Source: an uncultured Arachnia sp.
GTDB lineage: Bacteria; Actinomycetota; Actinomycetes; Propionibacteriales; Propionibacteriaceae
NCBI GenBank assembly: GCA_947499145.1
Contig: CANMNB010000011.1
Location: 1-35,044 of the forward strand
Direction of reading: 5' to 3'
Length of the DNA: 35,044 nt
Numbering within the stretch: position 1 is the first letter of the stretch; every line of letters begins with the position of its first letter. This document shows, one piece after another, positions 6,927 to 15,280 of the stretch. The position numbers and the translations under genes were made by a program. The notes beneath the pieces were generated by a model. The model worked only from the letters and a program-made list of their open reading frames with translations, was not told the DNA's origin and did not search any database.

Positions 6927-9713
6927 ATGTTCTGGCTGATCGTAGGTGGCGCCGGGGTCCTGACGGGGCTGCTGCTGTGGTTCTTCTTCGGACCCAAGCG
7001 CGCAGGGACGGTCCGGATCGAGGACGGCGTTCAGGTGGTTGATGTCACCGTCGACGGGGGATACAGCCCTGGCGTGATCGAGGGGGTGCGTCCCGGGATG
7101 CCGGTGAGGATGCTCTTCGACCGCAAGGAGGGAGGGGAATGCACCTCACGGGTGGTGATGCCGGAATTCAAGATCAACGCGAGCCTTCCGGCCTTCCGCA
7201 CCACGGCCGTTGAGTTCACCCCCACCGAGGCCGGCGAGTTCCGGTTCGCGTGCGGCATGAACATGGTCTCGGGCCTGATCCGCGTCACGGGTGAACCTGC
7301 CACCACACCGGCCCCCACGGCCGCAACCCAGCACCCCGTCCAGCAAACCGGCTCGTCGGCGGCCAACCTGCCGACGGAGGACGAGGATGACGAAACGGAG
7401 CGCAGCACGGAAATCCGGGATCTGACCCGCCGGGTGATCATCGGCGCCATCCTGACGACCCCCACCGTGATCGCGGTGATGGCCGCCGAACTGTTCCGCG
7501 CCGCATGGGTGCCGGAAATCTTGATGAACCCGTGGTTGCAGCTCGCTCTGATCGCACCGGTCATGCTGTGGTCGGGATGGCCGATCCACCGCGTTGGGTG
7601 GCGTGCGCTGTCGAACCGCACCGCGGACATGAACTCGCTGATCACGCTGGGCACCGTCGCCGCCTTCGGCTACAGCCTGGTGGTCACCGTCGCGCCCGGC
7701 TTCCTGCCCGAAGAGCTGCGGCAGGTCTATTACGAAGCCGTGGGCGTGATCATCACCTTGATCCTGCTCGGCCGACTCCTCGAAACCAAAGCCAAGGCTG
7801 GAACCGGTGAAGCAATCCGCAAGCTCATCGGTCTGCAACCACGCACCGCCAGGGTCCTGCGTGACGACGCCGAGGTGGAGATCCCGGTCGAGGACGTCGC
7901 CGTCGGCGATGTCATCCTGATCCGTCCAGGCGAGAAGATGCCCGTCGACGGCGAAGTGGTCAGCGGATCCTCATCAGTTGACGAGTCCATGGTGACTGGC
8001 GAGTCAATTCCCGCGGCCAAGACCGTCGGTGACACCATCATCGGCGCCACCATCAACGCCACCGGGGCACTTCGCTATGTCGCCACCAAGGTCGGCTCCG
8101 ACACCATGCTCGCCCAGATCATCAAACTGGTCCGCGAGGCACAGGGCTCCAAAGCGCCCATCCAACGGCTGGTGGACAAGGTCTCGAGCTTCTTCGTCCC
8201 TGTCGTGATCATCATTGCGGTGTGGACCCTGGCGATCTGGTTGCTGGTCGGTCCCCCGCCGGTGTTTGTGTTTGCGCTCGTCGCAGCAGTCTCGGTTCTG
8301 ATCATCGCCTGCCCCTGCGCCTTGGGGCTCGCTACACCGATGTCGATCACGGTGGGCACCGGCAAGGGCGCCGAACACGGCATCCTGATCCGCTCCGCCG
8401 AAGCACTCGAAACCGCCCACAAACTCGACGCCATCATCCTCGACAAGACCGGCACCATCACCAAGGGAGTCCCGACGCTCACCGACGTCGTCACCGTCGG
8501 AGGATTCGACGAGGACCAACTCCTCGGCTGGGTGGCCGCGGTGGAGAACAGCTCCGAGCACCCACTCGCGGCGGCGATCGTCACCGGAGCCAGCGACCGA
8601 AGGCTCATCCTGGGCGAGGTCACTGACTTCGACTCGATCACCGGTCAAGGCGTCCGAGGCCTCGTCGACGGCCACGACATCCTCGTCGGAAACCGTCGCC
8701 TCCTCGACGAATCCGGCGTACCCACCGCTGCGCTACTGCCGCTGCATGACGCCCTCGCCTCCGGCGGCAAGACCCCGATGCTGATCGCCGTCGACGGACT
8801 CCCAGCGGGCATCGTGGCCGTCGCCGACACCATCAAGGACGGCTCCCCGGCCGCCGTAGCGGCCCTGCAGGAACGCGGCATCGAGGTCATCATGATGACC
8901 GGCGATAACCGCGCCACCGCCGCCGCCATAGCCGCACAGGTCGGGATCTCGCGTGTGGTTGCTGAAGTCATGCCCGCCCACAAGGCGGCAGAGGTCCGCC
9001 GCCTCCAGGACGAAGGCAAGATCGTCGGGATGGTCGGCGACGGCATCAATGACGCCCCCGCCCTGGCCCAGGCCGACGTCGGTTCCGCCATCGGCACCGG
9101 CACCGACGTCGCCATCGAATCCTCCGACATCACCCTCATCTCCGGGGCCCTGGCGGGGGTGGTCACCGCGGTCGATCTCTCACGCGCCACCATGCGCAAC
9201 ATCAAACAGAACCTGGTGTTCGCGTTCCTCTACAACACCCTCGGCATCCCCATCGCCGCCGGCCTGCTCTACCCCTTCTTCGGCATCCTCCTCAGCCCCA
9301 TGGTCGCCGCCGCGGCCATGGCACTGTCGTCGCTGTCCGTGGTCACCAACGCCAACCGGCTCCGCGGCTGGACACCTCACCCCATCCAGGAACCCCACGC
9401 AACCCGCACCGCCGTAACGCCAGCCGTCGAAATCGGCGGCGCCACAACCACCTCCACCCCCCACACCACCGGAAAGGACACCACCATGTTCGGCAAGAAG
9501 AAAACCGCCGCCACCCACATCGATCCCATCTGCGGCATGAAGGTCAAGCCCGGCAACGCGGCCGCCATCCGCACCATCGGCGACACCACGACCTACTTCT
9601 GCTCCACTCACTGCGCCGAAACCTTCGACGCGGACCCTGCTAGCCACCGACTTCCCCAAACCGCGGCTGAGCACCAGCACGAGGCGCAGGCCAGCACCCC
9701 GCACCACCACTAA
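6927..9713 (+). CDS. copA: Copper-exporting P1B-type ATPase with N-terminal cupredoxin-like and C-terminal YHS domains
   Basis: The 928-residue product uses ATG 6927, with AGGAG seven bases upstream. A membrane anchor (2-22) precedes a cupredoxin-like domain (about 30-125) with Cys, Cys and Met candidates in GGECTSRV and FACGMNM. A Thr/Pro linker follows, then the ATPase core (about 165-840): TGES, the intramembrane CPC at 462-464, DKTGT at 506, SSEHPLAAA and GDGINDAPA near 704. The C-terminus (870 onward) is a YHS module, [11 protein letters not shown]...YFCSTHC, plus a His-rich tail. It should pump Cu(I) out of the cytoplasm. The usual N-terminal HMA domain is absent and is supplied by the separate chaperone upstream. 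Residue 854 is an internal Met with a strong ribosome binding site, so the YHS part may also be made alone. Confidence 0.95.
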   Translation: MFWLIVGGAGVLTGLLLWFFFGPKRAGTVRIEDGVQVVDVTVDGGYSPGVIEGVRPGMPVRMLFDRKEGGECTSRVVMPEFKINASLPAFRTTAVEFTPTEAGEFRFACGMNMVSGLIRVTGEPATTPAPTAATQHPVQQTGSSAANLPTEDEDDETERSTEIRDLTRRVIIGAILTTPTVIAVMAAELFRAAWVPEILMNPWLQLALIAPVMLWSGWPIHRVGWRALSNRTADMNSLITLGTVAAFGYSLVVTVAPGFLPEELRQVYYEAVGVIITLILLGRLLETKAKAGTGEAIRKLIGLQPRTARVLRDDAEVEIPVEDVAVGDVILIRPGEKMPVDGEVVSGSSSVDESMVTGESIPAAKTVGDTIIGATINATGALRYVATKVGSDTMLAQIIKLVREAQGSKAPIQRLVDKVSSFFVPVVIIIAVWTLAIWLLVGPPPVFVFALVAAVSVLIIACPCALGLATPMSITVGTGKGAEHGILIRSAEALETAHKLDAIILDKTGTITKGVPTLTDVVTVGGFDEDQLLGWVAAVENSSEHPLAAAIVTGASDRRLILGEVTDFDSITGQGVRGLVDGHDILVGNRRLLDESGVPTAALLPLHDALASGGKTPMLIAVDGLPAGIVAVADTIKDGSPAAVAALQERGIEVIMMTGDNRATAAAIAAQVGISRVVAEVMPAHKAAEVRRLQDEGKIVGMVGDGINDAPALAQADVGSAIGTGTDVAIESSDITLISGALAGVVTAVDLSRATMRNIKQNLVFAFLYNTLGIPIAAGLLYPFFGILLSPMVAAAAMALSSLSVVTNANRLRGWTPHPIQEPHATRTAVTPAVEIGGATTTSTPHTTGKDTTMFGKKKTAATHIDPICGMKVKPGNAAAIRTIGDTTTYFCSTHCAETFDADPASHRLPQTAAEHQHEAQASTPHHH

Positions 9714-9741
9714 GCGCCATCCGAAACCAGGTCCAGGAGAC

Positions 9742-10023
9742 ATGACCAGCAACGACACGCGCCAAGAAGTCATCGGCCAACTCGCCGTGGTCGAGGGTCA
9801 CATCCGCGCCATCGCCAGCATGGTCACCCAGCACGCCAACTGCACCGAGATCCTCACCGCGACCTCAGCAGTAGCCGACTCCCTGCGCTCAGTCGCCCTG
9901 AACCTGGTCGGTAACCACCTCGACCACTGCCTCACCCAAGCCATCGATTCACCCGACCCCCGCTACCAGGACGCCAAGGTCCGCGAAGCCTCTACGGCCA
10001 TCGCGCGCTTCATCCGCATCTGA
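9742..10023 (+). CDS. csoR: CsoR-family copper-sensing repressor
   Basis: The 93-residue all-helical repressor of the CsoR/RcnR family starts RQEVIGQLAVVEGHIRAIASM. The Cu(I) ligands of CsoR are in place as Cys-His-Cys: Cys in QHANCTEIL, and His and Cys spaced H-x-x-x-C in GNHLDHC. That pattern separates it from the nickel sensor RcnR. Apo-CsoR binds GC-rich palindromes and releases them when it takes up Cu(I). The gene follows copA by 28 bases with CCAGGAGACATG as translation signal, so it is autoregulated from the copA promoter. Its targets in the window are most likely the sites at 6872 and 13,994. Confidence 0.93.
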   Translation: MTSNDTRQEVIGQLAVVEGHIRAIASMVTQHANCTEILTATSAVADSLRSVALNLVGNHLDHCLTQAIDSPDPRYQDAKVREASTAIARFIRI

Positions 10024-10057
10024 ACTACGGGATCACAGAACGAGAGAACCCACGCTC

Positions 10058-10309
10058 ATGAGTCTCCAGAAACATCCTCGCCCCGATTCCAAACCACACA
10101 CGCCACCGACAGTTACTGGAGCGGCCAATCAGCACCGAGGCAGCGGCGGCCACATGTGGCACATGCTCCTGATGTGCCTACCGTTGATTGCTCTCGGGCT
10201 GTGGTCGCTGTTGAGCGGCGGCGGCGCCGGCGCCCTCATCGCCGGCCTCCTTTGCGCCGGCATGATGCTCTTCATGCACGGCAACATGGGCTCCCGCCAC
10301 AAGCACTAG
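10058..10309 (+). CDS. Small membrane protein downstream of csoR
   Basis: The 83-residue protein has a polar His/Pro-rich start (about 32 residues), two adjacent hydrophobic segments (MLLMCLPLIALGLWSLL and ALIAGLLCAGMMLFM) and a short tail ending SRHKH. Met and His flank the membrane parts (GGHMWHM, MHGNMGSRH), which suits metal contact. It starts 35 bases after csoR and probably shares its transcript. I do not recognise a named family; small proteins of this shape occur beside copper pumps in other actinobacteria. Confidence 0.75.
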   Translation: MSLQKHPRPDSKPHTPPTVTGAANQHRGSGGHMWHMLLMCLPLIALGLWSLLSGGGAGALIAGLLCAGMMLFMHGNMGSRHKH

Positions 10310-10450
10310 AACGTGCGATCGTGCAGCGACCTGCCCGAGATGTCCTGCAACCTCGACTTGGCTGATCGTTCTCGGGATCAGAATGCCGAATCCCCCCAGG
10401 GGACGGCCGACGCACGTGGCTCACAGTCCACCGAATGTGCAACACAGCCA

Positions 10451-11047
10451 TCACCCGTCCGCACACGTCCGCAGTGCTGGCTCACTGTAATCGGGGACCT
10501 CACGTGTGGCTGCCTCTTCGGGGGTGGATGCGATGCCATTGCGCTCGATGTCTTCGATCAGCCAGTCCATCTCGAAGATCTCTCGGCGTTGCGCTTCGCT
10601 GATCTCGACGGCGAGTTCACAGACCCTGACGTCCTGGAGCGAGGCTCGCTCGGACCGCGTGATGGCCAGCGAATGGTGCGGGATCATGCCGCGCATGAAG
10701 GCGTTGTCGTCCACGGTGGTTTGACTACGGTCGAGATAGGCGCCGCCCCCCAGGAGTAGGAGGCTCACCACAACAATGGCCACGTTCGCCTTGGCGTTCT
10801 TGTACATGTTGAGCATCCAGCCGAACATGACCAGCCCCATTGCCCCGCCCATGGTGAGCGCCATGAAGATGCGGCTCTGGCTGAAACGGATGTGGCTCCA
10901 TTCCCAAGAGCCCACGAACATGGTGAAGTACATGACGACCATGCCGGTCAGGATCATGGCCCCGAACCGCAGATACATGTTCTTCTGCTCATGCGATTGG
11001 GATCCAGTGGCGTCCTCATGCGTGCGTTCTTCATGATCATTGGACAT
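10451..11047 (-). CDS. Membrane-anchored DUF305 protein
   Basis: The 198-residue product has three hydrophobic segments (about residues 27-45, 58-80 and 86-104), then an extracytoplasmic DUF305 half domain with DNAFMRGMIPHHSLAITRSERA and acidic helices to the end. The M-I-x-H-H motif is as in the lipoprotein at 3.9 kb, but only one copy is present and the Met/His-rich linker is missing. The N-terminus is charged and His-rich (SNDHEERTHEDATGSQSHEQ). The gene is convergent with the csoR operon and transcribed leftward from the 11 kb region. I find no copy of the CTTG box before it. A role in binding metal at the outer membrane face is inferred. Confidence 0.88.
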   Translation of the reverse strand: MSNDHEERTHEDATGSQSHEQKNMYLRFGAMILTGMVVMYFTMFVGSWEWSHIRFSQSRIFMALTMGGAMGLVMFGWMLNMYKNAKANVAIVVVSLLLLGGGAYLDRSQTTVDDNAFMRGMIPHHSLAITRSERASLQDVRVCELAVEISEAQRREIFEMDWLIEDIERNGIASTPEEAATREVPDYSEPALRTCADG

Positions 11048-11589
11048 GCGAAGCCCCTCCCAGACTCTCCTCGATTGCCCAAGAAGCTACAGCCCGCCGG
11101 GTTCATGACTCATTGGACTCCTTGCCCACACGGCTGTTCTGACTTGAACGCGCGGTCACGCGGTCGCAGAACCCTGGGGTGACGCCGCGGACGAGGTCGC
11201 CCAGCCCATCACAGCTTCCATGCCGCCGTTGTTGGCGCTGTAGACGGTGGAGTCGCCCGGAGCGCGTCGAGCACCGCGACGGCGTCCTTGGACTGCCCCC
11301 AGAGGCGGTCAAGTCGCCATGGAGCGAGCCCAGCATGGCTCTCTCGATGCTCTTGCCGAACGCACCTTCGGCGGTGTGGGTGATGGCCGGAGGGAGAAAC
11401 CGAGACCGGACACGGCGTCCCAGCCGCGAGGAGGCCGACCACACCCGTGAACGCTCCGGCCGCCTATGCCCCCCTTGGACTTGCCTCGGCCGCTCTGCAC
11501 GGGAAGCGCCAGCCCCACAGGCCTTCCGTGAAAGCGATTGGGCTGCAACACCTAGGCCGGCAGGGGTTCCGGCGACACGGATACCCCGA
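11048..11589. other. About 540 bases without a convincing gene
   Basis: Open frames exist on both strands (for example 11179-11604 plus and 11103-11597 minus) but they overlap one another, are rich in Arg, Pro and Ser, and none shows a recognisable domain. Two short stretches on the minus strand read like protein in different frames (near 11,340-11,400 GAFGKSIERAMLGSLHGD, and near 11,215-11,290 DAVAVLDALRAT). This would suit a decayed gene with frameshifts, but the evidence is thin. Confidence 0.35.
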
Positions 11590-11644
11590 CTTGACAAAAC
11601 TTGAGCCCCACCCTGACCGAACCAATATCTTCCGGTGCGAGTGT
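11590..11644 (+). promoter_or_regulatory. Possible fifth copper promoter, before the small exported protein
   Basis: CTTG at 11590-11593 and 11600-11603 is spaced by six rather than seven bases, and CCTGACC follows at 11612. GAGTGT begins at 11639, again 49 bases after the first C. A better-looking -10, TATCTT at about 11626, competes with this reading. The start of translation is at 11694, so the leader would be about 43 bases, like the other promoters. Confidence 0.42.
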
Positions 11645-11693
11645 GGTTTCAGTAGCGCTCAAGCTGCCAGGAAGAACAATGGGAGGGACAACA

Positions 11694-11923
11694 TGAAGAG
11701 AGTCAAGAGGATCACAGCATCCGTCGCCGCCGCCACGGCCTTGGTCGCCGTGACCGCCGGGACCGCGAGCGCCGAGGAACCAGCCGAACGTCACTTCGCC
11801 GAGCACGTTCGGATGCACGCATCCGACACGGGCTTCAGCGGTTCCCACAACCCGGGAGTGATGCACCAGGGGTTCTCCGGCTGGGACGCGTCACACCACG
11901 ACCAACACATGCCCGGCCACTGA
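11694..11923 (+). CDS. Small exported His/Met-containing protein
   Basis: The 76-residue product begins at ATG 11694 with GGGAGGG upstream. The first 28 residues are a clear Sec signal peptide (KRVKRI, then SVAAATALVAVTAGTASA with the cleavage motif A-S-A). The mature part is about 48 residues and rich in His, with Met: RHFAEHVRMHASDTG, then NPGVMHQGF and DASHHDQHMPGH. No cysteine is present. It lies between envelope copper-binding genes and has its own promoter and terminator. I know no named family; extracellular copper binding is the simplest inference. Confidence 0.82.
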
Positions 11924-11928
11924 GCTCA

Positions 11929-11966
11929 GGCGGGGACACCACGGCGACGCGCGGGGTGTCCCCGCC
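11929..11966. terminator. Terminator hairpin after the small exported protein
   Basis: A perfect 12-base GC-rich inverted repeat (11929-11940 with 11955-11966) begins five bases after the stop codon. No clear T-run follows, so it may act by structure only. The remaining stretch to 12,194 holds no gene that I can support. Confidence 0.7.
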
Positions 11967-12194
11967 CGTCCCCGGCGCAGCCAAGGTGTGACTGAGGTTC
12001 TGAAAGCCCCCAGTACGGACGCACCGGACACAACCACCCACCGACGTACTGCCCCAGGCCGCAGGAATTACGCTCGTCGGTCCAAGACCTTTCAACGCCA
12101 AACAACACAGCCAGCGCCAGCGCACCCCGTCGGGAATCACTTGTGGCGCACCCAGCAAGACGGGACGCGGTAAGGACCTCATCATCAGTGGTGG

Positions 12195-13664
12195 TCAGCC
12201 GCCCACCCGCACGACCGCCATCATGCCCGCGTCCTCGTGGTCCAGGATGTGGCAGTGATAGACACTCCGCCCGGGGAAGGTCTCGAACGCGACACGCACC
12301 GTCCTACTCTCACCAGCAGGCACCGGCACGACATCGCGCCAGTAGGGCTCTGCGATCGACGCACCATTGGCGGCCACCACCTGCATCGGCCAAACGTGCA
12401 GATGGAACGGGTGGTCCATGGGCGTCGAATTGACGATCGTCCACTCCTCCACCGTGCCCAGACGGGGCTCCTGGTCCGTACGGTCCGGATCGAACTCCCG
12501 ACCGTTGAAGCCGAACGACATACCTGCCCCCATCCCCATGTCCATGGTGAAGGCAATGCTGCGTCGCGCAGCCGGTTCAGCGCCGCGCAGGTCACGCAGG
12601 AGCGCCTGCTCCGACCATCCACTGTGGCCGCCATCGTCCGCCCCGCGGCCGCTCCCGGCCTCCACCGTGAACAGGACAACGTCGTCGTCGCCGGCACGTG
12701 GTTGCCCTCCCCCCATCATTCCCATCCCCCCGCGGTCATGGCGAAGGCTGCGGACCTCGAAGGAACCGACATCAGCGGTCACAAGGAGCTCGGCACGGTT
12801 GCCGGGGGCAAGCACCAGGTCGCCGAGGTCGCGGGGCGCGTGACGATCGATGTCGACGCCGAAGACTTGAACATCCTGACTTGGGATGTCCAATCGGAGA
12901 TGGCGGGAGACGCACGTGTTGATGACGCGCCAGCGCTCGGTCCGACCCGCTGTCGCAACCATGCGCGGCTGGACCTGCCCGTTCACCAGGACGACCTCAC
13001 CCTCGCGGCCCATCATGCGATCCGGCATCCCCAGCGCGGCCACCTCGCCCTGGCCGGTGAGCGAGACGTCGGAAATGAGAAGCAGGCGTTCGTCGTCGCG
13101 AGGCAATCCCTCCTCCACGATGATGGCGCCGTAGAGTCCCGAAAAGACCTGGTCCGCCACATTGCCATGGTGGTGGGGGTGGTACCAGAACGTTCCGACG
13201 GGATGATCCGAAGGAAGCGTGAACTCGTAGGCGAAGGTCTCGCCGGGTTCAATCGCGAGGAACGGGTTGTCCCCATTGCCCTCCGGCGACACATGGAGAC
13301 CATGGACGTGAAGGTTCGTGGGCTCATCGATGTTGTTGGTGAGCGACACACGCAATGTGTCACCCGGCCGGAGTCGCAGGGTTGGACCCGGGACGGTGCC
13401 GTTGTAGGCCTGCATCCGGACGTTTCGATCCGCGAGAACCAACTCGGCGGGGGCCATCTCGAGCTCGACCTCGAGCAAGCCTCCGCTGCTACTCAAAACC
13501 TGCGGCTGCGCGAGGTCCGCGCCGATGCCTGCCCGGGTCACCCCGGGACCCTGTTCCCACGGCAGGCCGGTCCGGGACAGGCCAACGGCGCCCGCCACCA
13601 GCGCCCCGACGCCCGCACCCCCCAGGAGCAGCGCCTCTCGGCGCGTCATCTCCCCCACGCTCAC
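12195..13664 (-). CDS. Tat-exported multicopper oxidase
   Basis: The 489-residue three-cupredoxin oxidase has a twin-Arg signal (TRREALLLGG, about residues 8-30) that exports it folded. All four copper-ligand blocks are present: HVHGLH and WYHPHHHG in the N-terminal half, HPFHLHVWPMQV, and the C-terminal YHCHILDHEDAGMM with the type-1 Cys and an axial Met. A Met/His/Gly-rich loop (RHDRGGMGMMGGGQ, then MDMGMGAGM) resembles the Met-rich regions of cuprous oxidases. Oxidation of Cu(I) to the less toxic Cu(II) outside the cell is the expected role. GTG 13664 overlaps the SHOCT stop (GTGA), so both are made from one transcript controlled by the CsoR-type site at 13,994. Confidence 0.93.
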   Translation of the reverse strand: MSVGEMTRREALLLGGAGVGALVAGAVGLSRTGLPWEQGPGVTRAGIGADLAQPQVLSSSGGLLEVELEMAPAELVLADRNVRMQAYNGTVPGPTLRLRPGDTLRVSLTNNIDEPTNLHVHGLHVSPEGNGDNPFLAIEPGETFAYEFTLPSDHPVGTFWYHPHHHGNVADQVFSGLYGAIIVEEGLPRDDERLLLISDVSLTGQGEVAALGMPDRMMGREGEVVLVNGQVQPRMVATAGRTERWRVINTCVSRHLRLDIPSQDVQVFGVDIDRHAPRDLGDLVLAPGNRAELLVTADVGSFEVRSLRHDRGGMGMMGGGQPRAGDDDVVLFTVEAGSGRGADDGGHSGWSEQALLRDLRGAEPAARRSIAFTMDMGMGAGMSFGFNGREFDPDRTDQEPRLGTVEEWTIVNSTPMDHPFHLHVWPMQVVAANGASIAEPYWRDVVPVPAGESRTVRVAFETFPGRSVYHCHILDHEDAGMMAVVRVGG

Positions 13665-13945
13665 TCCTCCCGGAGAGTGCGGAGCCGCTCCTCGTACTCC
13701 GACAGCTCGATCTCCCCGCGCGCGTACCGCTCCGCAAGGATCTGCCGAGCACGCTCATTCCCGGAGCCATGACCACCGGCGCTCGGCGTCTCCCGTTGGT
13801 CGGAATCCCTGCCGGGGCCGGCCTGCGTGGAACCGCCGGGACCCATGTACCGGATCGCCCACACAACAAGAATGACGATTCCGACGATCAGCAGGGTCAG
13901 GAACAGCCAACCCCACCCCATGCCCATACCGTGCCCATCCCACAT
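13661..13945 (-). CDS. SHOCT-domain small membrane protein
   Basis: The 94-residue protein uses ATG 13945 with a G-rich ribosome binding site. It starts MWDGHGMGMGWGW, followed by one membrane segment (LFLTLLIVGIVILVVWAIRYM), a Gly/Ser-rich linker and a C-terminal SHOCT helix pair (RARQILAERYARGEIELSEYEERLRTL). SHOCT proteins often accompany copper oxidases and other envelope proteins and are thought to aid oligomerisation. The frame is open upstream to 14,032, but that extension would run through the CsoR-type operator and is unlikely to be translated. The gene leads the oxidase transcript. Confidence 0.85.
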   Translation of the reverse strand: MWDGHGMGMGWGWLFLTLLIVGIVILVVWAIRYMGPGGSTQAGPGRDSDQRETPSAGGHGSGNERARQILAERYARGEIELSEYEERLRTLREE

Positions 13946-13993
13946 GAGTAACCCCCACGCCTCTCGACAACTGCCCGACCAACCTGTACCCAA

Positions 13994-14009
13994 ATACCCT
14001 ACAGGGTAT
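13994..14009 (-). promoter_or_regulatory. CsoR-type operator of the SHOCT-multicopper oxidase operon
   Basis: ATACCC-TACA-GGGTAT has perfect 7-base outer arms (ATACCCT/AGGGTAT) about 50 bases before the SHOCT start. It matches the copA operator half-sites. A separate 13-base palindrome, CATGTTGAACATG, lies at 14,021-14,033 and may be another regulator's site or chance. Confidence 0.72.
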
Positions 14010-14052
14010 GTACGGCCGGCCATGTTGAACATGTCTGCTGCAGAGGAGAGTA

Positions 14053-14067
14053 GGGACTCGAACCCCT
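14053..14067. repeat. Left attachment-site candidate, copy of the tRNA-Ala T-arm
   Basis: The 15 bases GGGACTCGAACCCCT equal those at 34,129-34,143 in the tRNA gene. The similarity extends weakly outward (GGAG ahead of the core on both sides; minus-strand CAGCAGA after it). On the minus strand the core is preceded by a segment resembling the hairpin beside the tRNA. A base is lost from the T-stem, so this is not a working tRNA. Confidence 0.65.
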
Positions 14068-14686
14068 GTCTAAACGCTTCTGACTAGGAGTTTATCCAAG
14101 ATCAAGCAACGACGTGCTGCGAACGTGCTACGAGCCAAACGATTCGCGGACTCCGTCACCACACGGCTGGCTCTGGCATTTCTCCTACTCCGCGCGCGCA
14201 GCGTCCCGATGCGCGCTGCCTCGCGACCCGAGCTGTGCTCGCCTGCAGCCCCTGACCACACAACCTAACGGGCCCGGGGAGCCTCAAATGTCCGCTCGCG
14301 GCGGCCGCGAGCCGCGAGCCAGCTCTCGCGCTCACAATGCCGCGTTCAGGACGTCCGGACCACAGATTACAGCGCGATCTGGCGCCGCTGCGACGTCAGT
14401 CGACACTGAAACCTTCCGCTCAGCAGGCAGCGCATTGGCCGCGTCCGCACTTGCTGACAGACATAACGGCAGATTGATAGCCCAGGGTAGAGAGTCAAGC
14501 GTTGGTGCGCGGCGAGCGGTCATCGATGGATCGAAACGTACTTCCGACGCCGCCGCCAAACCTGGCTCTCCCCGCTGCCCCAAGCGAGTCCGAGACCATC
14601 ATGCCCACAAACGGCCCTGTATGCCGCCCACTCAACCTGTCACCCCAAACCGGCAGCAGTCCCATACACCGGGTAGCATTTTCGAC

Positions 14687-14971
14687 ATGCATGAAGTCAT
14701 GGACTACCTCAAGTCAATGTCCGGAGTTAACGAAGCCCACGAAGTACACATCTTCGACGTTTGGATGGATGGTGAGCAGATCAGAGTGGAACTCAGCGAC
14801 GGGGGTGAGGGTGGGGGCAATCAGCGCTTTAGCGCGACTGCCCGGTCGATGCAGGTGGCTGTCGAAGAAGCGATCCACAACACCCGCGGGTTTACGAGCG
14901 GGAATCCCGATTCCACTGCTCGAGGGGCGCTCATGAATCTGCACTGGAACATCTTTCCGACGACTCGGTGA
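14687..14971 (+). CDS. Hypothetical protein near the left end of the element
   Basis: The product has 94 residues from ATG 14687. The frame is open far upstream, but the region before this Met reads like non-coding DNA (Ser/Arg/Pro-rich), while the part after it has a normal protein composition: EVMDYLKSM, EVHIFDVWMDGEQIRVELSD, then SMQVAVEEAIHNTRGF. Two amphipathic helices flank a β-rich middle. A TAGCAT hexamer lies seven bases before the ATG, which would make a leaderless transcript. I do not recognise a family. The preceding 14,070-14,686 holds no gene I can support, only a GC-rich inverted repeat (14,294-14,312). Confidence 0.5.
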   Translation: MHEVMDYLKSMSGVNEAHEVHIFDVWMDGEQIRVELSDGGEGGGNQRFSATARSMQVAVEEAIHNTRGFTSGNPDSTARGALMNLHWNIFPTTR

Positions 14972-15046
14972 GCCGAGAGCTGACGAGCACCAAGGGCAGA
15001 ATGAGTCTGTCTCTCGCTAGCTAGGAACAGGCACTGCGCAAGCGCG

Positions 15047-15262
15047 GTGAGAATTTTCAAGACGCAAGCGGACGCCGTTACAGAGTCAGTGGGATTCTGG
15101 GCCAGAGGCCCGCTTGCCACGAGACTTGTTGATGCCATGGGCACTCGGGGGTCGCCGGTCAGCTCTTACCTGGGGGAGGCGAGGTCAACCCGCAGGATGT
15201 CTGCGTCAGAAGCTCGTGCCGTGGTGAACGAATTGCGCTCTTTGTTGAAGCAGCCTAGTTGA
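15047..15262 (+). CDS. Possible small hypothetical protein
   Basis: A 71-residue frame from GTG 15047 has mixed composition (RIFKTQADAVTESVGF, then MSASEARAVVNELRSLLKQ with a helical end). No family is recognised. The lack of a clear ribosome binding site, and the neighbouring decayed genes, mean it may be a fragment of a longer lost gene. Confidence 0.35.
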   Translation: MRIFKTQADAVTESVGFWARGPLATRLVDAMGTRGSPVSSYLGEARSTRRMSASEARAVVNELRSLLKQPS

Positions 15263-15280
15263 CCATCGCTGTTCAGTCGA

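Noticed and set aside
11179-11604. 141-residue frame on the plus strand
   Set aside because: It is rich in Arg/Pro/Ser with no motif, overlaps an equally long minus frame, and runs into the promoter of the next gene.
12237-13772. 511-residue open frame on the plus strand
   Set aside because: It is antisense to the multicopper oxidase, which has all ligand motifs and a Tat signal.
13946-14032. N-terminal extension of the SHOCT protein
   Set aside because: It would read through the CsoR-type operator; ATG 13945 has a good ribosome binding site and the usual SHOCT-protein start.
14041-14100. A second tRNA gene at the left boundary
   Set aside because: Only a T-arm with a defective stem can be formed; no acceptor 5' strand or anticodon arm is present.
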